DNA from: RZYY01 sp036794825
GTDB taxonomy: Bacteria; Bacteroidota; Bacteroidia; Bacteroidales; 4484-276
Direction: 5' to 3'
DNA: 64,000 nt
Assembly: GCA_036794825.1 (NCBI GenBank)
Contig: DAIRGA010000009.1
Coordinates: 1 to 64,000 of the forward strand
Of this stretch, positions 19,003 through 28,400 are shown piece by piece (positions within the stretch are counted from its first letter, which is position 1; each line of letters begins with the position of its first letter). The notes under the pieces are model-generated. The model had not been told where the DNA came from, ran no database searches, and saw only the letters and a program-made list of their open reading frames with translations. The translations under genes were made by a program, and so were the position numbers.

Positions 19003-19929
19003 ATGATTGAAGATGCCCTGCACAACGAAGTGATCAATAAAACCACCGAAGAGTTAGCCCGGAGCGAAACTTTCAGGATGGTTTACATGCCACATCACGG
19101 CCGCAGCATGCCTTCGGTCGCGGTGCTTGGCGAATTGGTGGAGATATTCAGGGAAATCCTTTTTCCCGGTTATTTTGGCAATTCCCTCATCAACAAAAAC
19201 AACTACTCCTATCACCTGGGTGTTAATGTGGATCACGCTTTCAGGCTGCTTAAAGACCAGATTTTTAAAGGAATATGTTTTTCGTGCAGCCAGGATAATG
19301 AATACGATTTTGAGTGTGGTGAAAGGCAATCACTCGACAAAGCTTCCAGGCTGATTTCCAGTCTGCCTGAGATCCGCCGGTTACTTACTACCGACGTAAA
19401 AGCAGCATACCAGGGCGACCCGGCAGCCAATAGTGAGGGGGAAGTAATTTTCAGCTATCCCTCCATCAGGGCGATGACTATTCACAGGATAGCCCACGAA
19501 TTGTATAAACTTGAAGTCCCGCTGATACCGCGTATCATCTCCGAAATGGCGCACTCCGAAACAGGAATAGACATTCATCCCGGGGCTCAGATCGGCGAGT
19601 ACTTCGCTATAGATCACGGTACGGGTGTTGTAATCGGCGAAACCACAATTATTGGCGACAGGGTGAAAATTTACCAGGGCGTAACGCTTGGCGCTAAAAG
19701 TTTTCCGCTCGATGAGAACGGTAACCCCATCAAAGGCATCCCGCGTCATCCAATAGTGGAAAATGATGTGATCATCTATTCCAATGCGACCATTCTTGGC
19801 CGGATAACTATTGGCAAAGGATCTGTAATCGGAGGCAACATCTGGGTTACAAAGGATTTGCCACCCTTCTCAAAAATTACTCAGCAAAAGCCTATGGATC
19901 AATCGTTCAGCAATGGATCCGGAATCTAA
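19003..19929 (+). CDS. cysE: Serine O-acetyltransferase
   Basis: This 308-residue protein would acetylate serine from acetyl-CoA to give O-acetylserine. The C-terminal third is a left-handed beta-helix of hexapeptide repeats, with the catalytic-site motif DIHPGAQIG and the motif DHGTGVVIGE, followed by GVTLGAKSF. The N-terminal alpha-helical part is long, as in the larger EpsC-type acetyltransferases of Bacteroidota. It lies 42 bases after cysteine synthase, and the pair probably forms the cysteine synthase complex or at least a shared pathway. The gene converges on the cytochrome gene; the two stop codons are only about 20 bases apart. Confidence 0.93.
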   Translation: MIEDALHNEVINKTTEELARSETFRMVYMPHHGRSMPSVAVLGELVEIFREILFPGYFGNSLINKNNYSYHLGVNVDHAFRLLKDQIFKGICFSCSQDNEYDFECGERQSLDKASRLISSLPEIRRLLTTDVKAAYQGDPAANSEGEVIFSYPSIRAMTIHRIAHELYKLEVPLIPRIISEMAHSETGIDIHPGAQIGEYFAIDHGTGVVIGETTIIGDRVKIYQGVTLGAKSFPLDENGNPIKGIPRHPIVENDVIIYSNATILGRITIGKGSVIGGNIWVTKDLPPFSKITQQKPMDQSFSNGSGI

Positions 19930-19945
19930 AACGGGATGGCCGTTT
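19929..19945. terminator. Possible weak hairpin between convergent genes
   Basis: Bases 29-34 (AAACGG) and 40-45 (CCGTTT) of this stretch can form a six-bp stem with a five-base loop between the serine acetyltransferase and cytochrome stop codons. No proper T run follows directly (a short one appears at about 19951), so this is only a candidate. Confidence 0.25.
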
Positions 19946-19946
19946 G

Positions 19947-20933
19947 TTACTTTTTGCTAACCGTCAATTTTTCGACTACATTTTTAACCGGTGGTACAGT
20001 TTGAAGGTACTCGTAAATTGCTCCGAGATCTTCTTCGGTCATTCCACTATACATATACCATGGCATAATGCTTTGAAATTCACCTGGTTGAACTGTTGGC
20101 AGGGTGTATGCAGTATCAGTATAATCCTTGAATTTGCGGATAAAGAATTCCCTGGTGTAGCCTCCTATTCCCGTTGCATCCGGAGTTATATTCGACGACC
20201 GTAGAACAGAGCCATCCGGGAAGGGAAATACAAACCCGCCGGCAAGGTATTCGCCGGTTATCTGTCCTTTTTCCATTTTCGTATGGCAATCGGCGCAGGC
20301 AGAAGCTTTTAGCAGGTAATGGCCATAGCTCACGGCATCGGAAGGATCAGGCCGTTGTGAAAATGACGCTGGTTTGGGTATTGTATTGATGATCAGGTTC
20401 ATTGGGAAATCAAGCTCTCTTGGAGGCCATGAAGCTTCAAGCGGATGAAGTGTACGGATATAGGAAATAACCGCCTCAATATCCGATTGTTCCAAAGTCC
20501 CATAACTAAGATAGGGCATCACCGAAAAAATGGCTTCTCCATTTTTGGTTACCCCGGTAGTAATAAGCCTGAAAATTTCCCCGTCAGTCCAGTTTTTTAG
20601 ATTGTAAGGAGTAATATTCGGTGAATAAAACTCGCCCGGAAAACCGAATTCTCTTCCGAATCTTTCACCTCCGGCTCCTTCGGAACCTTTAACCGGTGGT
20701 CCGGAAAATAAACTCCAGTCGCGTTGCGAGTGACAATCAATACAAACCATGACATGATTGGCGAGGTATCGCCCTCTTTCAATCTGGCTATCTGTTTGTT
20801 GGATGGCGAGTTCAGGGGCAGCGCCTACATCAGGGAGGAAAAACTTCAGATATCCCACTCCGCCAAGAATAAGAACAATCACTAATGAAACCAGTACCAA
20901 CAGGACAATACCTAATTTTTTTAACGTTTTCAT
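19947..20933 (-). CDS. Di-haem cytochrome c, membrane-anchored
   Basis: This 328-residue protein has one N-terminal hydrophobic segment (about 8-30) that serves as a signal anchor. It has two cytochrome c domains, with haem motifs CIDCH (64-68) and CADCH (213-217). Likely distal Met ligands follow each (FSVMPY near 139 and IMPWYMYSGM in the second half). Spacing and motifs resemble the c-type cytochromes paired with dehydrogenases, as in gluconate or alcohol dehydrogenase subunits, but no dehydrogenase lies next to it. A periplasmic electron-carrier role is inferred, facing out of the inner membrane. Confidence 0.85.
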   Translation of the reverse strand: MKTLKKLGIVLLVLVSLVIVLILGGVGYLKFFLPDVGAAPELAIQQTDSQIERGRYLANHVMVCIDCHSQRDWSLFSGPPVKGSEGAGGERFGREFGFPGEFYSPNITPYNLKNWTDGEIFRLITTGVTKNGEAIFSVMPYLSYGTLEQSDIEAVISYIRTLHPLEASWPPRELDFPMNLIINTIPKPASFSQRPDPSDAVSYGHYLLKASACADCHTKMEKGQITGEYLAGGFVFPFPDGSVLRSSNITPDATGIGGYTREFFIRKFKDYTDTAYTLPTVQPGEFQSIMPWYMYSGMTEEDLGAIYEYLQTVPPVKNVVEKLTVSKK

Positions 20934-20953
20934 TTTTGCTGTAATTTATTTTG

Positions 20954-20961
20954 CAAAAATA
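20954..20961 (-). promoter_or_regulatory. Possible -7 promoter element for the cytochrome gene
   Basis: The minus strand reads TATTTTTG here, matching the Bacteroidota -7 consensus TAnnTTTG, about 20 bases upstream of the cytochrome start. A TTTG at 20977-20980 could be the -33 element, but the spacer (15 bases) is short. Confidence 0.35.
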
Positions 20962-21116
20962 GTTACCAATGAAAAGCAAAAAGGTCAGATGAATTTAAAT
21001 TTGCCAGCGATCGTGTTGAGATTGCTCAACTAATAGAAAGAAATAGATTAATCAAATCACCTGTTTTGGTCAATTTGATTCAAAGCCAACTGGGTCCTGA
21101 TGTTCTCTTTGGGATT

Positions 21117-21800
21117 TCAACTTATTTCTTGACCGATTTTGTCTGGTTTAATATCTTGGATTTTAATCAGATATGTTGCTAATGTCAAGGCGCCGGTTGA
21201 GGTAAAGATATGCCAAAGCCAGTGTGTTCCGAAAGAGAAAAAGTGATTTTCCCAACTATCTGCATAGCGAAAAAATAGTGCGATAATAAGAAATAGAATA
21301 CTGTAAATCAGGTACTTTACTTCGATGAAGTGCGTTCGGAACAGAAAGATCAGAGCAGGCAGAAAAATCATGACTCCGGTAAGAAAGTAGGAAAGATTGA
21401 TGGCAGTATGACCTTTTACAAAACCAAAAGCTGCAAATCTGAGCAGGAATGAAGCAGCTACGACGAGCAAAATGTAAAACCAATTGGGTAAAACCTTGTA
21501 CCAGAAGTAGATGCTAATGGATAGCGTCATGAGAGCAATAGGAACAAAATCCATGTAAAGGAAAAAAGGATGAGCCCTGAAAGCGTGATACAGCGTGCTG
21601 CCAAGCCCGCCAATAGCCATCAGTGGGGCCGCCACGAAAATCAAAAACCAGTAGTGATGGTATTGCCCTTTTAGCCTGATTAACAGGAAAATGACAGGAA
21701 TCAGGAAGGTTAAAGAAGAAATTGCATTCCAGGGTTCGACAAAAAGATGATCGAGATCGGTTTCGTAGTAGACCGGTCCATTATCGCGAAGCCTTTCCAT
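21117..21800 (-). CDS. Ceramidase-like multi-pass membrane protein
   Basis: This 227-residue protein has about seven hydrophobic segments. Its polar motifs follow the alkaline ceramidase (CREST) pattern: Glu22 and Asn25 in VEPWNAIS, Ser68 and His72 in STLYHAF, Asp84 in MDFVP, and His193/His197 in HWLWH. In that family the three histidines hold zinc, with Ser and Asp nearby. This makes a membrane hydrolase of an amide lipid likely. Many Bacteroidota make sphingolipids, so ceramide is a reasonable but unproven substrate. The gene stands alone, without an obvious partner. Confidence 0.7.
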   Translation of the reverse strand: MERLRDNGPVYYETDLDHLFVEPWNAISSLTFLIPVIFLLIRLKGQYHHYWFLIFVAAPLMAIGGLGSTLYHAFRAHPFFLYMDFVPIALMTLSISIYFWYKVLPNWFYILLVVAASFLLRFAAFGFVKGHTAINLSYFLTGVMIFLPALIFLFRTHFIEVKYLIYSILFLIIALFFRYADSWENHFFSFGTHWLWHIFTSTGALTLATYLIKIQDIKPDKIGQEIS

Positions 21801-21871
21801 AAGAGATTGAATTAGCGTGTTTTAGTCAAATATTCAGGATTTCTGAACTACTTGCAGGAATCAAAAACACC

Positions 21872-22738
21872 CTAATTCGATTTTTGTTCGTCCGGATCTT
21901 TTACAATTGCGCTGGCAAAGCTGGACGAATAGGCTCCAAAAAAGCCAAATGCACCATTCGAAATATTGCCGGGTACATTGGCCGGAGGGCCGCTAAACAA
22001 CGGAGATTGATAGCTGATTTCCTCCTGCAGTTTGTAGGTAAATTCCCATTGTTCTTTTGTAATCCGGGCAGCACGCAAAGTTACGGTATCTCCGGTCATC
22101 ACAGCTTCACCTGATAAGCTCTGGTCGAGCCAGTAAACACTTACACCGTTGGTGTAGTTACCGTTGTAAAGCAGATCATCCACCACAAAAACTTTACTGA
22201 TTGTGTCATTTACCAGCCGGCCATTCACATAGGTCAGGAACATATAGTAATCCTCAGTGGGAGGGTCCCAAACATAGCATTGCACTTCCCAAAAACCATT
22301 TTCGCCCCAGGATGGCTGAAACTTCAAAGCAATGGAATCCAACTGGTTGACAGGATATATCTTAGAGGTGGCTTCAAACTCTTTTGTTCCTCCGATCTCT
22401 TCATCCAGCGAAATTCTGAGCTTATAATTGCGGCCTGTTGTTCCGGAAACATCAGGCGCTGTGAGGTAAATACCTGATTTGGCTGGAGTTTCGGTTAGTA
22501 CGTAAAATTCGTTGTCGTTTGAGATAGTAACCTGAGCTCCGGTGACCGGTTCGGGCGCCTTGTTATCGAAATAATCAGCGGTTTGCGTTAAAATTACCTT
22601 ATGAGAAGTAGTATCAGTGGTGAAATACCCCTCCACGACTAATCTCGCAAACTCCTGGCCATCAAGCTTCAGGTCAATGCGCTCGGTGCAGGAGAATAGC
22701 AATGAACCAGCGAAAACTGCGAAAAATATTTTTTTCAT
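21872..22738 (-). CDS. DUF4249 family lipoprotein, partner of the TonB receptor
   Basis: This 288-residue protein has a lipoprotein signal with the lipobox LLFSC (lipidated Cys about residue 17), followed by the DUF4249 pattern (LVVEGYFTTD, then HKVILTQTADYF and PVTGAQVTIS). The rest is predicted beta-rich. DUF4249 lipoproteins are regularly encoded right after CarboxypepD_reg-type TonB receptors in Bacteroidota, as here (28 bases after the receptor gene). It probably covers or feeds that receptor at the outer membrane. The substrate is not known. Confidence 0.85.
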   Translation of the reverse strand: MKKIFFAVFAGSLLFSCTERIDLKLDGQEFARLVVEGYFTTDTTSHKVILTQTADYFDNKAPEPVTGAQVTISNDNEFYVLTETPAKSGIYLTAPDVSGTTGRNYKLRISLDEEIGGTKEFEATSKIYPVNQLDSIALKFQPSWGENGFWEVQCYVWDPPTEDYYMFLTYVNGRLVNDTISKVFVVDDLLYNGNYTNGVSVYWLDQSLSGEAVMTGDTVTLRAARITKEQWEFTYKLQEEISYQSPLFSGPPANVPGNISNGAFGFFGAYSSSFASAIVKDPDEQKSN

Positions 22739-22765
22739 AACGATCTGCAGATTAGGAAGTTGAGA

Positions 22766-25117
22766 TTAAAATTTAAAGTTATAGGTAATGCTTGGTATTA
22801 ATGAAAACAGATAAGTGGATTCCGCATAGGTGCTGTAGGGATCGTCAGGCTCCTGGACAAAATTTATAGTCCAGACATTTTTGCGGGCATAGGCATTGTA
22901 AACCGAGAAATTCCATTCGCCATACCATTTACGATCCGGATTTGGACGTGGTCTTAGAGTCAGTGAGAGGTCAAGCCGGTGATAATCAGGGAGTCTGTAT
23001 GCATTTCGGTCGGAGTAAATCGGAACAACTACATTTCCCCAATAGGCTCTGCCGGTGGGGTAGGTGACCGGCCGGCCAGTCGAATAGACCCAGTTTGCGC
23101 CCATGGAAATGCGCTCACTCAATTCGTAGTTCACTACGATCGAAAGGTCGTGTGGTTTATCATAAGGAGCTGAGTAAGGGTTTCCATTATTGATGGACTC
23201 AATTTCCCGTTCCGCTTTCGAAAGTGTGTATCCAATCCAACCGGTCAGGTTGCCTTTGGTTTTTCGCAACATCAACTCAACTCCATAAGACTCAGCTGTT
23301 CCAAAACGCAGTTCTCCTTCAATCTCTTTATTTAGCAGCAGCTCGGCGTGATCCTTGAAGTCAATGGCATTCCTGATGAACTTGTAATAAGTCTCCACCG
23401 AAAACTCAAGCGAATTATCCCGGAAATTTCGAAAATAGCCCACAGCACCCTGATCAGCAAGTTGTGGCTTTACGTTTGGGCTTGAAGGAATCCAGATATC
23501 GAGGGGAGTTCCGGCTGTGGAGTTTTGCGCCAGGTGCAGGTACTGGGCATTATGGGTGTAACTTGCTTTCAATGAGGATCTTTCGTTGAGCAAATAAGTT
23601 ATTCCTATGCGAGGCTCCAAATGACTGTATGTATTGAAAATGTTGCCTTTTGAGTAGATGGCTGAGTCAATGGTTGCATAATTCTTATCAAACTCGTAAA
23701 TTGTTCCAGGACCTACATTTTGAAACAAGGAAAACCTTAGTCCATATTTCAGGGTAAGTACATCGTTAATTTTCTGTTCATTGCTGATGTAAATACCAGA
23801 TTCGATGGCGTGGCTTTCAGGTACCACATATTCGTTGAAGAAAGTTTCTTCACCAATTCCTTTGGCATCTCCAGGTGCAAAAGTATGAAAGGTACTGGCA
23901 GCGCCAAACTTTAGTGTATTGTTCTGATCAATAAAATAGGTGAAGTCGGCTTTTGCGCTATAGTCCACCAGCCTTGATTTCCATTCAAACGATACCGCCT
24001 CTCCTTCAGGAACCCCAAGCTCGTAATCGTACTGAGATCTCAGTACCGTGAAATTGGCAAATATTTTACTGGAAATCAGATGATTCCAACGCACTGTGAC
24101 AGTGCTGTTTCCGAGGGTCATTTCGGCGAACTCGTTTTTAAAAACATCTCTTCCAAAATAGGATGAGATGAAGATTCGGTTCCGGTCATTGATGGTATGA
24201 TTGACTTTCGCATTAAGGTCGTAAAAATAAAGCTTGTTGTCCTGAATATCTTCGTTTCTCGAGAGTGGCAAAAAAATGTCAGCATAAGTTCTTCTGCCAG
24301 AGACAATAAAGGATGTTTGATCCTTTTGAATCGGGCCTTCTATTGTCAGCCTGCTGGAAATCAGACCAATGCCACCTGTTCCGGAGAACTTTTTGCTGTT
24401 CCCGTCCTTCATGCGCACATCCATAAGCGACGAAAGTCTGCCGCCGTGGGTTGCTGGAACATCACCTTTATATAATGCTACATCCTTTACGGCGTCGTTG
24501 TTGAACACCGAGAAGAACCCGAGCAGGTGACCGGCATTGTAAACCGTGGCCTCGTCGAGTAAAACCAGATTTTGGTCAGCGCTGCCTCCCCTTACACTGA
24601 AACCGGTTGATCCTTCAGAAATGGTCTGAACTCCGGGTAAAAGCTGTATCGCCCGGATCAGATCAACCTCGCCAAAGAGAGCTGGTATCTGGTTAATTGT
24701 TTTGGCTTCGATGCGTGTGACGCTCATTTCAGGCGCTCTGACGTTTTTATCCGCCCGCTCACCAACAATGACAATCTCTTCCAGCAATTTTTCCGATGAT
24801 GTAAGTTCAATGTTTATTTTGACGTCGCCTGAAAGACTAATCACTTTGCTAACCGACTGGTAGCCTATGTATGACCAGGTAATCGTATAGTCGCCGGGTA
24901 GTAGGCTTACTGCGTAGAACCCGTAAGCATTGGTTACAGTGCCGGTTTGCAGCTCAGCAACGTACACAGTGGCGCCCAACAGTGTTTCTCCGTTTTTACT
25001 GTCGGTGATGTAGCCGCTTATGGTGTACTTTTTGGCAGCCGGGTTCACATCAGAAAAAACCGGGGAGCTGCAAAGAAAAAGAGTAACTACGGCTAAGATC
25101 TTCGATTTTGAGAGCAT
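22766..25117 (-). CDS. TonB-dependent outer-membrane receptor with CarboxypepD_reg-like domain
   Basis: The ATG at 25117 is preferred. It begins a proper signal peptide (MLSKSKILAVVTLFLC) and gives 783 residues. An upstream in-frame ATG at 25177 would add 20 residues in front of that signal. After the signal come a carboxypeptidase-regulatory-like beta domain (YTISGYITDSKNGETLLGA), a plug domain with SVRGGSADQNLVLLDE, and a 22-strand barrel ending in aromatic Phe (NFKF). The family imports large or scarce solutes with energy from TonB. It forms a transcription unit with the DUF4249 lipoprotein downstream. The ligand cannot be deduced. Confidence 0.9.
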   Translation of the reverse strand: MLSKSKILAVVTLFLCSSPVFSDVNPAAKKYTISGYITDSKNGETLLGATVYVAELQTGTVTNAYGFYAVSLLPGDYTITWSYIGYQSVSKVISLSGDVKINIELTSSEKLLEEIVIVGERADKNVRAPEMSVTRIEAKTINQIPALFGEVDLIRAIQLLPGVQTISEGSTGFSVRGGSADQNLVLLDEATVYNAGHLLGFFSVFNNDAVKDVALYKGDVPATHGGRLSSLMDVRMKDGNSKKFSGTGGIGLISSRLTIEGPIQKDQTSFIVSGRRTYADIFLPLSRNEDIQDNKLYFYDLNAKVNHTINDRNRIFISSYFGRDVFKNEFAEMTLGNSTVTVRWNHLISSKIFANFTVLRSQYDYELGVPEGEAVSFEWKSRLVDYSAKADFTYFIDQNNTLKFGAASTFHTFAPGDAKGIGEETFFNEYVVPESHAIESGIYISNEQKINDVLTLKYGLRFSLFQNVGPGTIYEFDKNYATIDSAIYSKGNIFNTYSHLEPRIGITYLLNERSSLKASYTHNAQYLHLAQNSTAGTPLDIWIPSSPNVKPQLADQGAVGYFRNFRDNSLEFSVETYYKFIRNAIDFKDHAELLLNKEIEGELRFGTAESYGVELMLRKTKGNLTGWIGYTLSKAEREIESINNGNPYSAPYDKPHDLSIVVNYELSERISMGANWVYSTGRPVTYPTGRAYWGNVVVPIYSDRNAYRLPDYHRLDLSLTLRPRPNPDRKWYGEWNFSVYNAYARKNVWTINFVQEPDDPYSTYAESTYLFSLIPSITYNFKF

Positions 25118-25405
25118 TATCAAACAGATTTTTAGGTTTTCGTAACTGTCTTCCGTAAAGGTATTGAGTAACGTCATAAACTTAACGACTGTATTTCAAT
25201 AACTTTGACAAATCCTTACACTTTTTTAAGTCCGTTAGAGGATTTTCAATAATCAATGACAATGGAAATTTTGTTGGGTTGCAAACGGGTAAAGAAATTA
25301 AACAAAACACTGATCCATCGGTTCATTAGAATTCCAATGGTCAAAAAGAGGAATAATTAATTGAAATTGAATGAAATAAAGATCAACTTCGTGGTAGGTT
25401 TAGGC
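25118..25405. other. Intergenic stretch upstream of the TonB receptor
   Basis: About 290 bases with no convincing gene. It should carry the receptor's promoter, but no clear TAnnTTTG/TTTG pair was found. It ends at the terminator of the next gene (25406-25438). Confidence 0.5.
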
Positions 25406-25438
25406 AAAAAAAAACCTGTCCGATTGCCCGGACAGGTT
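25406..25438 (-). terminator. Rho-independent terminator of the 1843-residue protein gene
   Basis: Arms 25413-25422 and 25429-25438 form a perfect 10-bp stem (AACCTGTCCG) with a six-base loop, followed on the minus strand by a nine-base T run. It lies 24 bases after the stop codon of the gene at 25462-30993. Confidence 0.92.
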
Positions 25439-25461
25439 CTTTGTAAGATTTTGAAATCAGA

Positions 25462-28400
25462 TTACCTGATCACAACTTTCTGGGAGATGGTCTGGTCGTT
25501 ACCCACCAGCCTGATGAAATAAACTCCGGAAGGCTGATCTGTGAGGTCAATCCTGCCGGCATTCAGCTTTCTGTTGTAAACCACCTGACCCTGGCTGTTC
25601 ATAACGGTTACATTGTATGAAGCATCAGCGCCGGTAATGTTAAACAGACCATTTGACGGGTTCGGATAGATTCTCAACGCATTGCCAGAATTTCCGCCAA
25701 CTCCGGTAGCTCCGGCTTTCAGATCGGTGATTAAGGAAAGTCCGTTAGTCGCATACAGATCGGTGTTAACCAATTGCGTGCTGAATACAGGCTCAGCTAC
25801 GATCACTTCGTTGCTGCTGAAAATTCTGACTTCCATGAATTCACCTTCTTTCATACCATCCAGGTTGTCGGTGGTAAGGTCATTACCATAAACCGGGATT
25901 ACGAAGGCTTCATTTTTGCCGGAGAATCTGGTTAAGCCTGTGCAACTTCCTTCAGCATTGAAAACGCCGATGAAGTCACCTGCTTTCAACGTACTGGCAG
26001 CTTCTGCTGATACGCCAACGATGTGGACATTTCCGGTGTTGTAGGCATCATTCCACGGTGTGGTGTTCTCGAAAACTGCAACCGAATTCGGAATTATTTC
26101 GCTCTTGGTTACATTGAAGTTGAGCGTTGTTGTCGAGTTGAATTTCACCAGGTAGCCATAGCCGGGATAAAGCGTTTCAAGTGTATAAACGTTACCGAAT
26201 GGCCACCAGATTGCACCGTCGAGGCCAAATGCAAACTCGATGTCCTTACCACCAAAAATGGAGGCAGCAGGCACTGCGGAGTTACTTAGTACAGGAATCA
26301 GATAGGTTCCGGCAGGGAAGGTTATTGTCTTGTTTTCAATCTCTGGTCCAGTAAATACAAGCAGTCCTTCAGCTCCCATCTTGAGCTTATAGCCTACCAG
26401 GTTGTCCCAGTTACCGATCGTGTTGATATTTTGAGACGGCCAGTAAATTCCATCGAATCCGATCATGATAATCATCTCTTCGTTGATGTTAGCCAGAGCA
26501 GCTTCGAGTGTCATTTTGCTGTCCAGGTTCAGATAGGTCGAGATGTATCCCCAGCTATTTGGAGCAGGGATCGGAATCTTCTGGAAGGGTTGGTCAAACA
26601 CCTCAAGCCCAATAAGCACAACTTTTTCCAGCTCACCATCAAATGCTGAGAATGTCATGCTTGAATAGTATGCTCCCGGCAACATCCCTGTTGCATTAAA
26701 AGTGAAATCGAGCGTTGTTGAACCAAGTGGTGGAATAGTTCCGGAAATTGCGCTTAATGAAGCCCATGTTTCGTTAAGATCAACAATCCAGTCAATGGCT
26801 ATACTGTTTGGATTTGTGATAACGACTTGATATGTAGAGGATTCGCCAACAAGCAGAGCGTCATACAACCCTCCCGGTGAAACCATCATGTTGTAAACAT
26901 CCATTGACACATCAACAGTTTTTGAAATCAGTCCATTGGCGCCCGTAAAAAGAATTTCTGTTTCATAAAATCCTGACACAAGTGCAGTAGCATCCAGGGT
27001 TAACTGGAGCATTTCGGTTGCTCCAACAGGGATTTCACCTGCTGATTTATCCAGCGAAGCCCAACCGGATTTGTCGGTGAAAGCTGCACTCCATGGAAGT
27101 GGATAAGGTCCAGGATTGGTAACTTCAATGTTCCAGACTGATGTTTCACCAATCTGTAATTCATCATAGATTGTCATTGGATTAATCACCATGTCGAACA
27201 CTTCGAGCTGGATATCAATAACTTCAGATACTGCTCCGCTGGCGCCGGTTATTACAACCTGACCCTGGTAAACACCCGGAGGTACTGCTGCGCCGTTGAA
27301 ATTCAATTGGATAACCTGCTGGCCACCGGCTGAAACTACTCCGCTCAATGCGCTTAAAGTTGCCCAGGGTTGCGGGAGGTTTAGTGTGGCATTCCAGAAC
27401 AGCGCTTTAGCGCCCGGATTTGAAATGGTGATGGGCCACTGAGATGTTCCGGTCGTGCTGAGTTGATCTGAAATCACCGGAGGCTGAACTTCCATGAGGC
27501 TGGTAGTCAGGTAGATGTTATCTACGTACCACCAGTCAATGTTATAGTTGTCACCACCTTCGGCAGTGAATCCAAGTTGGAACATTTTCCCGGCAGCAAA
27601 TTGGGAAATATCATAGCTGAAGTTTGTCCACGGGATACTTCCAGTGCCTGCGCCCTGATTATTGAATGTATTTACAACATGCCATTGCGTACCATCATAA
27701 ACTCCAAAAATGAGTTTTTCAATGGTTAATTTTGAGTAGTTCTGCAACAGCAAGTCAAACTGCGCATAAATCTTATCCTTGCCAACCCCATTAATAAAGT
27801 GACTCTGTAATCTTCTGGAATAATTATAAACGCGTGGATCCCAGTAAAAACGTGCAGTAGGTGCAGGATTACCTACAGTTGATTGAACGCTCCATTGTGG
27901 AGATGAAGGCACCACCGTCCATTGCTGCGCTGCAAATGTTCCTGATCCCCAGTTTTCGACAAACGGAATAGTGTAGGGTACAACCGGGTTCAAGGTAGTG
28001 TTCATTACGGTAGTCTGGTTCGGATTGATCGGAACGTTTGACAACGTCTTCGATGCATAGCCATACTTCGATATTGTCAGATTGTAATTTCCTGATTCCC
28101 AATCAAAATTATAAGTACCAGTTGCATCTGTGTAAATGGTTGTGCTGTAATTTCCGGGCAATGTTTGCTGAACAAAAATTGCTGCATTTTCAACCGGCAG
28201 ACCCGTTGAATTATCTGTGATCACGCCGGTAAGTTGCCCATAATAGGAAACATAGAAAAACCAGGGTTCGCATCCCAACGTTTCACCGGAGAAATTGTAA
28301 GGTACAAGCAACCATGCGAAATATGATCCCGATTCGAAAGGTTCGGCCGGAGTGTAGGAAGTAACGTTCCCGAGATCAGTATTTTCTTCGATCCAGATAT

